Of a stretch of 64,000 nucleotides of DNA, positions 53,795-64,000 are shown in pieces. The stretch is from positions 2,093,501 through 2,157,500 of the forward strand of contig NZ_CP144212.1 of NCBI RefSeq assembly GCF_041378895.1, given 5' to 3'. The translations under genes and the position numbers were made by a program. The notes below the pieces were generated by a model. The model worked only from the letters and a program-made list of their open reading frames with translations, was not told where the DNA came from and made no database searches. The DNA comes from Dechloromonas sp. ZY10 (lineage in GTDB: Bacteria > Pseudomonadota > Gammaproteobacteria > Burkholderiales > Rhodocyclaceae). The stretch's first letter is position 1, and each line of letters begins with the position of its first letter.

Positions 53795-54235
53795 TTACAG
53801 ATCCCGCTTGGCACACATCAGCTTGGCTTCGGCGACGATCTGGCCATCGACCCGGGCTTCGGCCTTGTACTTCCAGATTCCGCGCATCTGCCGCTCGACT
53901 TCGACATGCAGGTGCAACTGATCGCCCGGCATCACCGGCTTCTTGAAACGACATTCGTCGATCCCGACAAAGTAGAACACCGAATTGGGATCGGGCTTGC
54001 TTTCCATGGTCTTGAACGACAGGATGCCGGCGGCCTGGGCCAGGGCTTCCATGATCAGCACGCCGGGCATCACCGGATGATGCGGAAAGTGGCCGACAAA
54101 GAACGGCTCGTTGATGCTGACGTTCTTGTAGGCATGAATCGACTTGCCGACTTCGTAGCTGACGACGCGGTCGACCAGCAGGAAGGGATAACGGTGCGGC
54201 AGGTGTTCGAGAATTGCGTGAATGTCCATTTCCAT
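53795..54235 (-). CDS. fabZ: (3R)-hydroxyacyl-ACP dehydratase
   Basis: A 146-residue hot-dog-fold enzyme for the dehydration step of fatty acid synthesis. [11 protein letters not shown] and [22 protein letters not shown] contain the catalytic His and Glu. [19 protein letters not shown] is the usual third motif. It competes with LpxA/LpxD for 3-hydroxyacyl-ACP, the reason the genes cluster. AAGGGG lies nine bases before the ATG at 54235. Confidence 0.96.
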   Translation of the reverse strand: MEMDIHAILEHLPHRYPFLLVDRVVSYEVGKSIHAYKNVSINEPFFVGHFPHHPVMPGVLIMEALAQAAGILSFKTMESKPDPNSVFYFVGIDECRFKKPVMPGDQLHLHVEVERQMRGIWKYKAEARVDGQIVAEAKLMCAKRDL

Positions 54236-54263
54236 GGCAAACCCCTTGATAGATCTTTAGTTT

Positions 54264-55313
54264 TTATTCTGCATCCGGCACGCTGCCGGCCTGCAGTTGC
54301 TTTTCAATGGCGGCAAGACGCTCGGCCAAGCGCGGCAGGCGCCGCACCAGCGACGCGTTGCGCGCCCATTCGTCGTGTTCGTCGAGCGGGAACAGGCTGG
54401 TATAGACCCCCGGTTCCTTGATGCTCTTGGTCACGAAGGAGCCGCCGGAAACCGTGGTTCCTGGCGCCAGCGACAAATGCCCAGCGAGCATCGCGGCGCC
54501 GCCGACGACGCAGTGATCGCCGAGGGTGACGCTGCCGGCGATCCCGGCACACCCGGCGATCACGCTGTGCGCACCGATCCGGCAGTTGTGGGCAATCTGT
54601 ACCTGATTGTCGATCTTGCAGCCGTCACCGATCACGGTGTCGTCGAGCGCACCACGGTCGACCGTGGTATTCGCACCGATTTCAACATCGTTACCGATCA
54701 CGACGACGCCGACCTGCGGAATCTTGACCCAGGCACCGGCATCGGGAGCAAAACCGAAGCCGTCGGCCCCGATCACCGCGCCACTGTGAATGATTGCCCG
54801 CTCGCCAATGCGGCAGCCGCGATAGACACTGACCCGAGGGTAAAGCAGCGAACCGGCACCGATCTCGACGTCATCCTCGATCACACAGCCGGCACGGATT
54901 ACCACGCCTTCACCCAAGCGGACATGACGCCCAATGCAAACGCCGGGACCGATGCTGACGGAAGCTGGCAGTGGCGACTCGACCACTGCCGAAGGGTGAA
55001 TTCCGGGCGGCACTGCCGGCGGCGGGTTGAGCATGGCAGCAACCCGGGCGTAGGCCGCGTATGGATTGGCAATCACCAGACGGGGGCCGGTAAAGGCATC
55101 GGCGACCTTGGGCGACAGAATCACCGCTGCCGCCGTGGTCGTTGCCAACTGGCTGCGATATTTGGGATTGGCGAGAAAGGCAATTTCCTCGGCACCGGCC
55201 GACGCCAGCGTCGCGACCCGACGAATCCGGGTTGCGCCGTCACCAAGTACATCGCCGCCCAGGCGGGCGGCGATCTCGGCAAGCGTCAGGACGATCCCGC
55301 CGGAATCCGGCAT
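54264..55313 (-). CDS. lpxD: UDP-3-O-(3-hydroxyacyl)glucosamine N-acyltransferase
   Basis: A 349-residue LpxD. An N-terminal uridine-binding domain (about 1-100) leads to a left-handed beta-helix of hexapeptide repeats (110-300) and a C-terminal helix. [10 protein letters not shown] and QIAHNCRIG contain the expected catalytic His. The ATG at 55313 overlaps the skp stop (TAATG), so coupling is likely. It includes a TVDR stretch whose codons spell CGGTCGACCGT; that is a coding coincidence. Confidence 0.96.
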   Translation of the reverse strand: MPDSGGIVLTLAEIAARLGGDVLGDGATRIRRVATLASAGAEEIAFLANPKYRSQLATTTAAAVILSPKVADAFTGPRLVIANPYAAYARVAAMLNPPPAVPPGIHPSAVVESPLPASVSIGPGVCIGRHVRLGEGVVIRAGCVIEDDVEIGAGSLLYPRVSVYRGCRIGERAIIHSGAVIGADGFGFAPDAGAWVKIPQVGVVVIGNDVEIGANTTVDRGALDDTVIGDGCKIDNQVQIAHNCRIGAHSVIAGCAGIAGSVTLGDHCVVGGAAMLAGHLSLAPGTTVSGGSFVTKSIKEPGVYTSLFPLDEHDEWARNASLVRRLPRLAERLAAIEKQLQAGSVPDAE

Positions 55314-55816
55314 TACTTGCCGTCCGCGAGCGCCTTGATCACGCGCTCGGTGATGTCCAGGCGCGGGCTGACCCAAACCACATCCTGCAGGATCAGGTCA
55401 TACTTTTCGGCTTCGGCGATCTGTTTGATGGCCTTGTTGGCCTTCTCGATCACGGCGGCGTTTTCCTCGTTCTGACGCAGGTTCAGGTCTTCGCGGAATT
55501 CGCGCTGACGGCGCTGGAATTCACGCGACAGTTCGCCGAACTCCTTCTCCTTGGCGCGACGCTCGCTCTCGGACATCGTCACCGCGTTCTTCTCGAGGTT
55601 TTCCTGCAGGCCCTGCAGTTGCTTGGCCATCCGCTGCAGTTCCTGGTCGCGCTTGGAAAATTCGCTTTCCAGCTTCTTGGCAGCCTTCTGCGCAGCCGGA
55701 GCATCGCGGAAAATGCGCTGGGTATTGACGTAACCGATCTTGACTTCAGCAGCCGCAACGCTGCCGGCAAACAGTGCCGGGATCAGCGAAGCCAGAACGA
55801 GAGACTTGATTTTCAA
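55313..55816 (-). CDS. skp: Periplasmic chaperone Skp/OmpH
   Basis: A 167-residue protein with a signal peptide (about 1-22) and a long Gln/Lys/Glu-rich coiled coil (about 40-125), the Skp tentacle pattern. [20 protein letters not shown] is the conserved strand. Skp traps unfolded outer-membrane proteins on their way to the BAM complex, and bamA is immediately upstream. [10 protein letters not shown] closes the protein before lpxD. Confidence 0.94.
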   Translation of the reverse strand: MKIKSLVLASLIPALFAGSVAAAEVKIGYVNTQRIFRDAPAAQKAAKKLESEFSKRDQELQRMAKQLQGLQENLEKNAVTMSESERRAKEKEFGELSREFQRRQREFREDLNLRQNEENAAVIEKANKAIKQIAEAEKYDLILQDVVWVSPRLDITERVIKALADGK

Positions 55817-55831
55817 CTTGATACTCCTGGA

Positions 55832-58114
55832 TCAAAAAGTGGTGCCCATCTGGAACTGGAAGGTTTCCGACTTGTCGCTTTCCTTCTTGTTCAGGGGCAT
55901 ACCAATACTGAACTTCAACGGCCCGATGGGTGAGACCCACGCGGCCGACAGACCGGCAGAATACCTCAATTGCCCCAGATCGAGTCGATCAGAACTGCCA
56001 TAAACCTGGCCACCATCGACAAAAGCCCCCATCCGGAAGGACTTGTCCATGCCCGGCAAGGACCACAGGATTTCGGCCGTACCGACGACGCGGCGATTAC
56101 CGCCGATGCGGTACTCGTTACCGTTATCGCGGATCAACGGCCCCAGCGAGGAGGTCTTGAAACCGCGCACCGAAGTCACACCGCCAGCATAGAAATTCTT
56201 GAAGAAAGGCAACTCCTTGCCCCCGTACCCATTTGCATAGCCGACCTCACCGTTAAGCATCAGGGTAAAGGTCTTGGTCAGCGGGAAGAATTGCTGCCAT
56301 TGGAAATTGGCGCGGTAATAGGTGAGATCGCCGCCCGGCACCGCAACCTCCAGGCCGGCACGCTTGAACGCACCGCTGGTCGGGAAGAAAAAGCTGTCCT
56401 TACCGTCACTCACCCAACTGACGGTGAGGGGAACGGAAAGATTGGTATCGCCGTTTTTACGGACGAAATCCTTGTAGTAAATCGGACTGTCGTCGTAAGT
56501 GGTGATGGAAGTGGAATCAAGGCCGACCCCCACCCCGATCGACTCCTTTTCGCCGATCGGGAAACCGAAGCGCAACGCGCCGCCGGTAGACTGGGTGGTG
56601 TAATTGGCAATTGCCGTGGTCGCCGCATTGAAAGTGCGGTGATAGATGTCATACCCCTGACTGATGCCATCAACGGTGAAATAGGGGTTGGTATACGAGA
56701 AAACGTAAGTACGATAGGTCTTGGCCGAATTCACCTGCATGGTCACGTTGTTACCGCTGCCCATGAAGTTGTTCTGCGAAATCGAACCGGAAAGGATGAT
56801 CTTGTCGGTGCTCGACGTCCCCACCCCGAGCATCAAACTGCCAGTGGGCTTTTCGGTGACCTTGACGTTGACATCGACCTGGTCGGAAGTGCCAGCCACC
56901 GCCGGAGTCTCGACGTTTACATCGGTAAAGAAGCCGAGTCGGTCAAGCCGCATCTTGGAATTGCTGACCTTGTCGGCATCGTACCAACCGCCTTCCATCT
57001 GCCGTAATTCACGGCGTACCACCTCGTCGCGGGTCTTGGTATTGCCGGTGACATTGATACGCCGGACATAGACGCGCTTGCCCGGGTCGATGAAAACGGT
57101 GAAGGCCACCAACCGCTTTTCCTTGTCGATTTCCGGTGCGGCATTGACGTTGGCGAAGGCATAACCCTCCTGCCCCAGACGTTCGCTGATTGCCTTGGTC
57201 GAATCATTCAGCTTTTCGCGCGAAAACACATCGCCGGGCGCGATCTTCATCAGTTTGCGGATTTCGCTTTCAGGAATCGAAAAATCCCCTGCCAGCTTGA
57301 TCGAGGAAACCTGATAACGCTCGCCCTCATTCACGTTGATGGTGATGTATACGTCCTGCTTATCAGGAGAAATCGAAACCTGGGTGGACTCGACGTTGAA
57401 CTCGAGATAGCCCTGATTCATGTAAAAGGACTTCAGCTTCTCCTGATCGGCTGACAGCTTCTGCCGGGAATACTGGTCATTTTTGCTGTACCAGGTCAGC
57501 CAGCCCGGGGTAGTCAGCGTAAATTGCTCAAGCAACTGTTTCTCGGAAAAGGCCTTGGCGCCGACAATCCCGATCTGCTTGATTTTGGCGATGGCGCCTT
57601 CATCGATCGCAAAATCGACACTGACCCGGTTGCGCTCCAGCGGCGTCACCGTGGTCCGGATTTCAACCGCATACTTGCCGCGGGTCAGGTACTGTCGCTT
57701 GAGCTCCTGCTCGGCTTTTTCCAGCAGAGCCCGGTCAAAAATGCGACCTTCTGCAATACCTGTTTCCTTGAGCGCCTTGGTAATAACATCCTTGTCGAAC
57801 TCCTTGAGCCCGGAAAAGGCGATCCGGGCCACTGCCGGACGTTCCTGAACGACCACAACCAGAACACTGCCATCGATCTCGACGCGCACGTCCTTGAAAA
57901 ACCCCGTGGCAAACAAGGCCTTGATCGATTCGGAAATCTTGTCGTCGCTGACGGTATCGCCGACCTTGACCGGCAGATAGCTGAAAACGGTACCGGCTTC
58001 GGTCCGCTGAATACCCTCGACCCGGATATCCTTGACAGTAAAAGGCTCAATCGCCATTACCGGCGTCGCAAACAGGCTGGCCAGCGCTACGGACAACAGG
58101 GTTTTTTTCATCAT
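55832..58114 (-). CDS. bamA: Outer-membrane protein assembly factor BamA
   Basis: A 760-residue Omp85 protein. A signal peptide (MMKKTLLSVALASLFATPVMA) precedes five POTRA domains (about 23-420) and a 16-strand beta-barrel ending in QFQMGTTF, with the terminal Phe of outer-membrane barrels. The VRGF motif (VTSVRGFKTSSLGP) sits in the L6 loop. It inserts beta-barrel proteins into the outer membrane. The start lies directly on the rseP stop; ATG 58111 is an equal alternative. Confidence 0.96.
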   Translation of the reverse strand: MMKKTLLSVALASLFATPVMAIEPFTVKDIRVEGIQRTEAGTVFSYLPVKVGDTVSDDKISESIKALFATGFFKDVRVEIDGSVLVVVVQERPAVARIAFSGLKEFDKDVITKALKETGIAEGRIFDRALLEKAEQELKRQYLTRGKYAVEIRTTVTPLERNRVSVDFAIDEGAIAKIKQIGIVGAKAFSEKQLLEQFTLTTPGWLTWYSKNDQYSRQKLSADQEKLKSFYMNQGYLEFNVESTQVSISPDKQDVYITINVNEGERYQVSSIKLAGDFSIPESEIRKLMKIAPGDVFSREKLNDSTKAISERLGQEGYAFANVNAAPEIDKEKRLVAFTVFIDPGKRVYVRRINVTGNTKTRDEVVRRELRQMEGGWYDADKVSNSKMRLDRLGFFTDVNVETPAVAGTSDQVDVNVKVTEKPTGSLMLGVGTSSTDKIILSGSISQNNFMGSGNNVTMQVNSAKTYRTYVFSYTNPYFTVDGISQGYDIYHRTFNAATTAIANYTTQSTGGALRFGFPIGEKESIGVGVGLDSTSITTYDDSPIYYKDFVRKNGDTNLSVPLTVSWVSDGKDSFFFPTSGAFKRAGLEVAVPGGDLTYYRANFQWQQFFPLTKTFTLMLNGEVGYANGYGGKELPFFKNFYAGGVTSVRGFKTSSLGPLIRDNGNEYRIGGNRRVVGTAEILWSLPGMDKSFRMGAFVDGGQVYGSSDRLDLGQLRYSAGLSAAWVSPIGPLKFSIGMPLNKKESDKSETFQFQMGTTF

Positions 58115-59491
58115 TCAGCCAGAAAACAGGCGATTCAGGTCGTTAAAAAGTGCAAAAGCCATCAGGACCAGCAGCACTGACAGCCCGATTTGCTGCCCGA
58201 TCTGCATGGCGCGCTCGGAGAGCGGACGCCGCCTGACGACTTCGATCATATGATACATCAAATGCCCGCCATCCAGCACCGGTAGCGGCAGCAGATTGAG
58301 CACGCCAAGACTGACCGAGACCAGGGCCATGAATTTCAGATAATAATCCAGCCCAAGGCGAGCCGACTGGCCAGCATAATCGGCGATTGTCACCGGCCCG
58401 GAAAGATTTTTCAACGAAGCTTCCCCGATCAGCATCTTGCCCATCATCACCAGGCTGAAAACCGACTTTTCCCAGGTTTCATCGATCGCCCGAGTCATCG
58501 CCTCAAGCGGCCCGTGGCGGACGAAAGTGCGAAGTTCGCGCAGCCCCCCTTCCGGCTCGGCGACGGCGACCCCGATCTTGCCGACGGTGCGGCCGCGCTC
58601 GGAAACCTCGTCAGGAACCAGGTTGACCGTAAAAGTCTCGACGCCCCGCTGCACCTCCAGAGCCAGATTACGACCACCGGCATCACGTACAACGGCGACA
58701 AATTCGTGCCAGTACTCAACCGGCTGCTGCGCGACCGCAACAATTCGGTCGCCGCTCTGCAACCCGGCCTGCGCTGCCGGACCACCGGCAAGGACCTTGC
58801 CCAGCCGGGGCGGCAGGCGCGGGCGATACAGAGCCAGACCCAAGTGTTCAAAAGCGTCGCCTTGCCAGCCCTGATCGGCCACGGCTGCAAGATGAAGTCG
58901 CCGCAAGGCAATCTCGTGACGCTCGTTGATCACCTCCAGGTCGACGCTTTCACGGTCGACGGCGCGATTGAGCAAAATCCAGCGCAAGTCGGCCCAGGTC
59001 GCAACCGGTTGACCATCGACACTACGCACCTGCTCGCCATCCTGGAGGCCGGCCTGTGCAGCCGGGGTTCCGCCGGGCGGCTGCCCCAGTACCGGCAGCA
59101 ACTCATTGCTACCGAGCATGAACACGCACCAGTAGAGCAATAGCGCGGCCAGGAAATTGGCCGCCGGACCGGCACCAACGATCAGGCTGCGCCGCCCTAC
59201 CGACTGCCGGTTGAAACTACGGGATAACTCAGCGGGTGGCACCGTGCCTTCCCGCTCGTCGAGCATTTTGACGTAGCCACCGAGCGGCACCAGGCTGAGC
59301 GCCCACTCAGTCGCATCGGAACCGAAGCGGCGTTGCCAAACCACTGGGCCAAAACCGAGGGAAAAGCGGAGCACCTTGACCCCGCACCAGCGGGCGGCCA
59401 GGTAGTGACCAAGCTCATGAATGAAAACCAGGACTCCGATCACCACAACGAAGGCGGCGATGTAGAGCAACGGGGTATTCAGCGTATGCAT
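58115..59491 (-). CDS. rseP: Site-2 regulated intramembrane protease RseP
   Basis: A 458-residue zinc metalloprotease of the inner membrane that cleaves the anti-sigma factor RseA to release sigma E. The active site [10 protein letters not shown] is in TM1, and the second metal motif [12 protein letters not shown] lies near the C terminus. Two PDZ domains (about 125-215 and 225-310) sit in the periplasmic loop. A gene for RseA is not in this window. It overlaps the dxr end by 13 bp. Confidence 0.95.
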   Translation of the reverse strand: MHTLNTPLLYIAAFVVVIGVLVFIHELGHYLAARWCGVKVLRFSLGFGPVVWQRRFGSDATEWALSLVPLGGYVKMLDEREGTVPPAELSRSFNRQSVGRRSLIVGAGPAANFLAALLLYWCVFMLGSNELLPVLGQPPGGTPAAQAGLQDGEQVRSVDGQPVATWADLRWILLNRAVDRESVDLEVINERHEIALRRLHLAAVADQGWQGDAFEHLGLALYRPRLPPRLGKVLAGGPAAQAGLQSGDRIVAVAQQPVEYWHEFVAVVRDAGGRNLALEVQRGVETFTVNLVPDEVSERGRTVGKIGVAVAEPEGGLRELRTFVRHGPLEAMTRAIDETWEKSVFSLVMMGKMLIGEASLKNLSGPVTIADYAGQSARLGLDYYLKFMALVSVSLGVLNLLPLPVLDGGHLMYHMIEVVRRRPLSERAMQIGQQIGLSVLLVLMAFALFNDLNRLFSG

Positions 59492-60669
59492 CGGTCGCGC
59501 AGCAGACCTGCCGCCCGCTCACGGGCCTTTGTGTCAGCCGCGATGACATCGTCCAGACCATGCACTGGACACGCAGGCAAGGCGGCAAGCACAGCCTCGT
59601 TAAGAGCAGCGATACCCGGAAAGCTAAGCTGCCCATCGAGAAAAGCGGCCACCGCAACCTCGTTGGCGGCATTGAGGATGGCCGAAGCGGTACCGCCCTC
59701 GCGCAAAACCTGATAAGCCAGAGCCAGACAGGGAAAACGCTGAAAATCCGGCGCAAAGAAATCGAGGCGGCCAACCTTGAACAGATCCAGCGCCCCGACA
59801 CCGGCTGCAATTCGCTCTGGCCAGGCCATCGCATAGGCAATCGGAGTTCGCATATCGGGGTTGCCGAGTTGCGCCAAAACCGAACCGTCAACGTACTGAA
59901 CCGCAGAATGGATCACGCTTTGCGGATGCACCACCACCTGGATCATCTCCGGCGGCGCAGCAAACAACCAGTGCGCCTCGATGACCTCAAGCCCCTTGTT
60001 CATCATCGTTGCCGAATCAACCGAAATTTTGCGTCCCATGACCCAATTGGGATGGGCACAGGCTTGCTCCGGGGTGACGGAAGACAATTCGGCCAGCGGC
60101 TTTTCACGGAAAGGCCCGCCGGAAGCGGTAAGCAGGATTTTCTCGACGCCGCAAACCGCCAAGCCTCGTGAAAAATCAGCGGGCAACGCCTGGAAAATGG
60201 CATTGTGTTCGCTATCGACCGGCAACAAGGCTGCACCGTGCGTCTGCACTGCCTGCATGAACAGTTCGCCGGCCATCACCAGCACTTCCTTGTTCGCAAG
60301 CAACACCCGCTTGCCAGCACGCGCTGCCGCCAGGGTAGGTGCCAGGCCGGCAGCACCAACGATGGCCGCCATCACCATCTCGACTTCCGTGGCTGCCGCC
60401 ATTTCGCACAAGGCCTCTATGCCGTAGCGAACTTCCGTCGACAAACCGGCGGCACAACAACGGGCCTGCAAATCCGCAGCCAGAATGGCATCGGCAACGA
60501 CCGCAAACAGCGGACGAAACTCGCGGCATTGCTCAAACAACTTGTCGATCTGGCGATGCGCACAAAGGGCAAAAACGCCATAGCGATCGGGATGGCGGCG
60601 AATCACATCGAGGGTACTAACCCCGATTGATCCGGTCGATCCGAGAACGGTCAGCTGACGCACACTCAT
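59479..60669 (-). CDS. dxr: 1-deoxy-D-xylulose 5-phosphate reductoisomerase
   Basis: A 396-residue NADPH-dependent enzyme of the MEP isoprenoid pathway that makes the precursor used by UppS. The NADP-binding start [18 protein letters not shown] is at residue 5. [29 protein letters not shown] and [10 protein letters not shown] include the metal-site residues. The ATG at 60669 overlaps the cdsA stop (ATGA). Confidence 0.96.
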   Translation of the reverse strand: MSVRQLTVLGSTGSIGVSTLDVIRRHPDRYGVFALCAHRQIDKLFEQCREFRPLFAVVADAILAADLQARCCAAGLSTEVRYGIEALCEMAAATEVEMVMAAIVGAAGLAPTLAAARAGKRVLLANKEVLVMAGELFMQAVQTHGAALLPVDSEHNAIFQALPADFSRGLAVCGVEKILLTASGGPFREKPLAELSSVTPEQACAHPNWVMGRKISVDSATMMNKGLEVIEAHWLFAAPPEMIQVVVHPQSVIHSAVQYVDGSVLAQLGNPDMRTPIAYAMAWPERIAAGVGALDLFKVGRLDFFAPDFQRFPCLALAYQVLREGGTASAILNAANEVAVAAFLDGQLSFPGIAALNEAVLAALPACPVHGLDDVIAADTKARERAAGLLRDRCIR

Positions 60670-61499
60670 CCTGCGACACCTACGAACAGCAACCAAAGCA
60701 GCGCAGCAAACGGCAAGGTTGAAGTCAGGCTATCCACCCGGTCCAGCACCCCGCCATGACCAGGCAGGATATTGCTGCTGTCCTTGATTCCGGCTTGCCG
60801 CTTGAGCATTGACTCGAAGAGATCGCCAATGATGCTGACCACGGTCGTCAATAGCAGCAGCGGAGCCCACAACCAGGCTGGCAATAATTCGACACCTGCC
60901 AAAGCCGGCACTGCAAAACCATAGGCCAGCACCCCAAGCACTGCGCCAAAGGCACCTTCCCAGGTTTTACCGGGGCTGATGTTCGGCGCCAGCTTGCGGC
61001 GCCCGAACGCCCGACCACTGAAATAGGCGGCAATATCAGCCATCCAGACAACAGCCAGCACGGCCAGCAAAACACCAGGCCCCAAAGCACGCAACTGGAC
61101 CATCGCCAACCAGGTTGGAAACAACAGGACTGCTCCGACCAGTAACCCGGGCACACCGGTCACACGCCATTTTCTGCGCAGCCAGAGGGGAACCACCACG
61201 CCCCAGAGTACGGCGGACGCACCGTAGGCCAGCCAGACCCAGTTCATCGCCGGGGTGAATTGCCCCACCCCCAGCGCAGCCGGATCAAACAGGGCCACCA
61301 CCGCACAAAAAACCGCAAAGCCCACACCCAACCCGCGCCTGGCCGATGACTGCCAACCCAGCAAAGCCCCCCACTCCCAGGCAGCCACCCCAACTACGGC
61401 AGCCATCAGCAAGGCCCAACCGGCTTGCGGCAGAAAAAACAAGGATGGCAGCAGTAGCGCCAGCAAGGCCAACGCCGTAATCACCCGAGCCTTAAGCAT
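60666..61499 (-). CDS. cdsA: Phosphatidate cytidylyltransferase
   Basis: A 277-residue membrane enzyme making CDP-diacylglycerol from phosphatidate and CTP. About eight hydrophobic segments run through the chain. The C-terminal signature [28 protein letters not shown] is present. I start at the ATG at 61499 ([13 protein letters not shown]), eight bases inside the end of uppS; the longer open frame is a uppS shadow. Confidence 0.95.
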   Translation of the reverse strand: MLKARVITALALLALLLPSLFFLPQAGWALLMAAVVGVAAWEWGALLGWQSSARRGLGVGFAVFCAVVALFDPAALGVGQFTPAMNWVWLAYGASAVLWGVVVPLWLRRKWRVTGVPGLLVGAVLLFPTWLAMVQLRALGPGVLLAVLAVVWMADIAAYFSGRAFGRRKLAPNISPGKTWEGAFGAVLGVLAYGFAVPALAGVELLPAWLWAPLLLLTTVVSIIGDLFESMLKRQAGIKDSSNILPGHGGVLDRVDSLTSTLPFAALLWLLFVGVAG

Positions 61500-62253
61500 C
61501 GGAAGTCCCCTGAAGTTGCTCGCTGGTCCGCCCGAACCGCCGTTCGCGAGTCTGGTAGGAGGCGATAGCCCGGTCAAATTCGGCCGTATCGAAATCCGGC
61601 CATAAAGTTGGGGTGAAATAGAGTTCGCTGTAAGCCAGTTGCCAGAGCAGGAAGTTACTGATCCGCTGCTCGCCTCCGGTGCGAATGAATAAATCGGGCT
61701 CCGGCGCAAAAGCCATTGCCAGCCAGGGTTCAAGATCGGACTCCAGCCAACCTGCGCGTTTATCGGGCTGGGCAGCCAGCATGCGGTTGGTTGCCTGCAT
61801 GATGTCCCAGCGACCGCCATAGTTGGCCGCAATGGTGAGTTGCAAGCGGCTGTTGCCGGCAGTCCGCGCTTCGGCGGTACGGATCAATTCCTGCAAACGG
61901 GGCTCAAAACGCGAAAGGTCCCCGATGATGCGCAAGCGCACTCCATTTCGATCAAGCTTTTCAACTTCCTGCTCCAAAGCCTTGACGAACAACTGCATCA
62001 GCAGGGTCACCTCTTCCTGCGGTCGACGCCAATTTTCGGAAGAAAAGGCAAACAGGGTCAGATAGGAAATATTGCGCTCCAGACAGGCACGCACCATTTC
62101 GCGAACCAGTTCGACGCCCTTGATATGCCCGGCAACCCGAGGCAGGAAGCGCTTTTTGGCCCAACGGCCATTCCCGTCCATGATCACTGCAACATGGGCG
62201 GGAACAGCCGCGACGACCGGCACCTGGCGGGTGGAACTGGAGAACAGACCCAT
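61492..62253 (-). CDS. uppS: Undecaprenyl (di-trans,poly-cis) diphosphate synthase
   Basis: A 253-residue cis-prenyltransferase that builds the C55 lipid carrier for peptidoglycan and O-antigen. The start [12 protein letters not shown] holds the catalytic Asp. Later [11 protein letters not shown] and [27 protein letters not shown] are family signatures. The ATG has no good ribosome site, though the gene is 40 bp downstream of frr on the same transcript. Confidence 0.96.
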   Translation of the reverse strand: MGLFSSSTRQVPVVAAVPAHVAVIMDGNGRWAKKRFLPRVAGHIKGVELVREMVRACLERNISYLTLFAFSSENWRRPQEEVTLLMQLFVKALEQEVEKLDRNGVRLRIIGDLSRFEPRLQELIRTAEARTAGNSRLQLTIAANYGGRWDIMQATNRMLAAQPDKRAGWLESDLEPWLAMAFAPEPDLFIRTGGEQRISNFLLWQLAYSELYFTPTLWPDFDTAEFDRAIASYQTRERRFGRTSEQLQGTSDA

Positions 62254-62293
62254 GCAGAGAAAAACCGGTCGGGATGGAGCGGGGGTTACCGGC

Positions 62294-62851
62294 TCAAACC
62301 TGCATCAGCTCGGCTTCTTTGGCCGCGAGCATCTTGTCGATCTCGGCGATGTGCTTGTCGGTCATCTTTTGCACGTCGTCCTGGGCGCGACGCTCATCAT
62401 CCTCGGGAATTTCACCCTTCTTCAGTGCGTCCTTGAGATGATTATTGGCATCGCGACGGAGATTGCGGATTGCCACCTTGGCGCCTTCACCTTCCTGCTT
62501 GACCACTTTGGTCAAATCGCGGCGACGCTCTTCGGTCAGCATCGGCATCGGAACACGGATCAACTCGCCCTGGGTCGCCGGGTTAAGACCAAGATCGGAG
62601 TCGCGGATCGCTTTTTCGACCTTGCCAACCATGTTTTTTTCCCACGGCTGCACCCCAAGCGTACGGGAATCCACCAAAGTCACGTTGGCCACCTGATTCA
62701 CCGGCACCGGCGAACCGTAATAATCAACCATCACGTGATCCAGCAGGCCGGTATGGGCACGGCCGGTACGCACTTTCTGAAGATCGTTCTTCAACGCCTC
62801 CAGAGTTTTCTGCATTTTGGTTTCGGTAGTCTTCTTGAGTTCGGCAATCAT
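62294..62851 (-). CDS. frr: Ribosome recycling factor
   Basis: A 185-residue protein that, with EF-G, splits ribosomes after termination. [35 protein letters not shown] and [30 protein letters not shown] are hallmark stretches of the two-domain RRF fold. The ATG at 62851 follows GGGAGAG; six extra upstream codons in the open frame are not used. It sits between pyrH and uppS, as in most proteobacteria. Confidence 0.97.
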   Translation of the reverse strand: MIAELKKTTETKMQKTLEALKNDLQKVRTGRAHTGLLDHVMVDYYGSPVPVNQVANVTLVDSRTLGVQPWEKNMVGKVEKAIRDSDLGLNPATQGELIRVPMPMLTEERRRDLTKVVKQEGEGAKVAIRNLRRDANNHLKDALKKGEIPEDDERRAQDDVQKMTDKHIAEIDKMLAAKEAELMQV

Positions 62852-62862
62852 CTGTCTCTCCC

Positions 62863-63579
62863 TCAGCAATAGACCAGCGTACCTTCGTCTTCACCGCACA
62901 CCACACGCTTCAGCGCGCCGGCCTTGAAGATCGAGAAGACGTTGATCGGCAATTTCTGGTCGCGACACAACGCAAAGGCGGTTGCATCCATGACCGCAAG
63001 ATTTTTCGAGATCGCTTCATTGAAGCTGATCTTGTCGAAACGGGTAGCAGCCGGATCCTTTTTCGGATCGGCAGTGTAAATTCCGTCAACCTTGGTCGCC
63101 TTGAGCACGATCTCGGCGCCAATTTCCGAACCGCGCAAGGCTGCAGCAGTGTCGGTGGTGAAGAAGGGGTTACCGGTACCGGCACCGAAGATCACGATCT
63201 TGCCTTCTTCGAGGTAGCGGATGGCCTTGCCGCGAATGTACGGCTCGATCACCTGCTCGATATTCAGGGCTGACTGCACACGTGCATTCAAGCCGATTTG
63301 ACGCATCGCATCGGACAACGCCATGGCGTTCATCACCGTCGCCAGCATGCCCATGTAATCAGCAGTAGCGCGATCCATCCCGGTGGCCGTACCGGCCATG
63401 CCACGGAAGATGTTGCCACCGCCGATCACCACACCGATTTCCACCCCCAGGTCGGCAACCGCCTTGATCTCACCGCAAATTTCCGAAATCACCTTGGGGT
63501 TGATGCCATAAGCATCAGAACCCATCAGGGCTTCGCCGGAAAGCTTAAGGAGAATGCGCTTGTACTTGGGAGTGGTCAT
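62863..63579 (-). CDS. pyrH: UMP kinase
   Basis: A 238-residue amino-acid-kinase-fold enzyme that phosphorylates UMP to [17 protein letters not shown] starts the ATP/UMP site. [24 protein letters not shown] and [20 protein letters not shown] are typical. The ATG has AAGGAAT upstream. It is 16 bp after tsf in the conserved tsf-pyrH-frr order. Confidence 0.97.
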   Translation of the reverse strand: MTTPKYKRILLKLSGEALMGSDAYGINPKVISEICGEIKAVADLGVEIGVVIGGGNIFRGMAGTATGMDRATADYMGMLATVMNAMALSDAMRQIGLNARVQSALNIEQVIEPYIRGKAIRYLEEGKIVIFGAGTGNPFFTTDTAAALRGSEIGAEIVLKATKVDGIYTADPKKDPAATRFDKISFNEAISKNLAVMDATAFALCRDQKLPINVFSIFKAGALKRVVCGEDEGTLVYC

Positions 63580-63595
63580 CAGTATTCCTTGTCAA

Positions 63596-64000
63596 TTACT
63601 TCTTGGCAGCAGCAGCGGCAGCCTGGGCAGCAACTTCAGCAGCAAAGTCGTCAACCTTCTTCTCGATGCCTTCACCCACGACAAACAGGGAGAAGCCGGC
63701 GATCGAAGCATTCTTGGACTTCAGCAACTGTTCGATCGTCTGCTTGCCGTCTTCTGCCTTGACGAACACCTGGCCGAGCAGGGTCACGTCCTTCAGGTAC
63801 TTTTGCACGGTACCTTCGGCGATCTTTTCCAGCATCGCTTCCGGCTTGCCGGCTTCGCGCGCCTTCTCGATGGCAACGCGACGCTCGGTTTCGAGCAGGT
63901 CGGCCGGCACACCAGAGGCGTCGAGGGACTTCGGCTTGGAAGCGGCGATGTGCATCGCGATATCCTTGCCCAGTTGCTCATCGCCGCCAACCAGGTCAAC
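63596..64000 (-). CDS. tsf: Translation elongation factor Ts, C-terminal part (cut at the right edge)
   Basis: The last 134 residues of EF-Ts, the guanine exchange factor for EF-Tu. The frame continues off the window; its first visible residues read [21 protein letters not shown], which is the dimerisation/core region. [30 protein letters not shown] and the Ala/Lys-rich end are typical. The N-terminal UBA and TDVR-containing part lies outside. Confidence 0.95.
   Translation of the reverse strand, partial: VDLVGGDEQLGKDIAMHIAASKPKSLDASGVPADLLETERRVAIEKAREAGKPEAMLEKIAEGTVQKYLKDVTLLGQVFVKAEDGKQTIEQLLKSKNASIAGFSLFVVGEGIEKKVDDFAAEVAAQAAAAAAKK

Noticed and set aside
54655..54665. CGGTCGACCGT inside lpxD
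   Set aside because: It encodes the conserved T-V-D-R of LpxD ([11 protein letters not shown]), so protein constraint explains it. The copy at 66-76 likewise encodes T-V-D-R.

Overview
The window reads as a chromosomal segment of a GC-rich betaproteobacterium, most likely order Rhodocyclales (Dechloromonas/Azonexus-like). This placement is inferred from gene content and order, such as the acs/symporter-kinase cassette, Aer-like PAS and chemoreceptor pairs, and the tsf-pyrH-frr-uppS-cdsA-dxr-rseP-bamA-skp-lpxD-fabZ-lpxA-lpxB-rnhB run. No rRNA, tRNA, CRISPR array, complete insertion sequence or prophage was seen.

Positions 1-10395 (all minus strand) form an acetate-utilisation and signalling block. 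It holds acetyl-CoA synthetase, a small membrane protein, a sodium/solute-symporter histidine kinase of the CrbS/MxtR type, a stand-alone receiver, a membrane-bound pseudo-histidine-kinase fused to a DEDDh exonuclease, a cNMP/CBS/DUF294 protein, and the start of a second DnaQ-like protein whose active site looks degraded. Positions 10656-15000 carry a UPF0114 membrane protein, class I fumarase and a PAS sensor kinase. Positions 15018-22000 mix a metallopeptidase-like protein, a small AT-rich island of foreign look, a MoxR/VWA pair, an AT-rich spacer with two DnaA-box-like sites, and five copies of a CGGTCGACCGT palindrome, one of them the centre of a 42-bp perfect palindrome.

Positions 20150-23480 look iron-regulated. 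Bacterioferritin-associated ferredoxin (+) converges on a minus-strand operon encoding a cysteine-free S4 paralog, a DUF2325 protein, two small hypothetical proteins and two possible hydrophobic microproteins. Both promoters carry Fur-box-like 7-1-7 palindromes. Positions 23566-26290 carry a NosF/NosL/NosY-like set with a TlpA-type thioredoxin, without nosZ. Positions 26566-30263 hold a tandem duplication of a split Aer-type receptor (PAS protein plus MCP), facing a SpoIIE-PAS-GGDEF-EAL protein with a degenerate GGDEF site.

Positions 33002-36114 hold small and stress genes: an ArsC/Spx-like protein, an Hsp33 that lacks two of the four zinc cysteines, and another sensor kinase. From 36130 to the right end everything is on the minus strand: an OmpA lipoprotein, an FAD-linked oxidase, rimO, moaE, prfC, membrane proteins, a heavy-metal RND efflux operon with several small periplasmic accessory proteins (43446-50476), then the translation, lipid A and outer-membrane biogenesis operon (50523-64000), cut at tsf.
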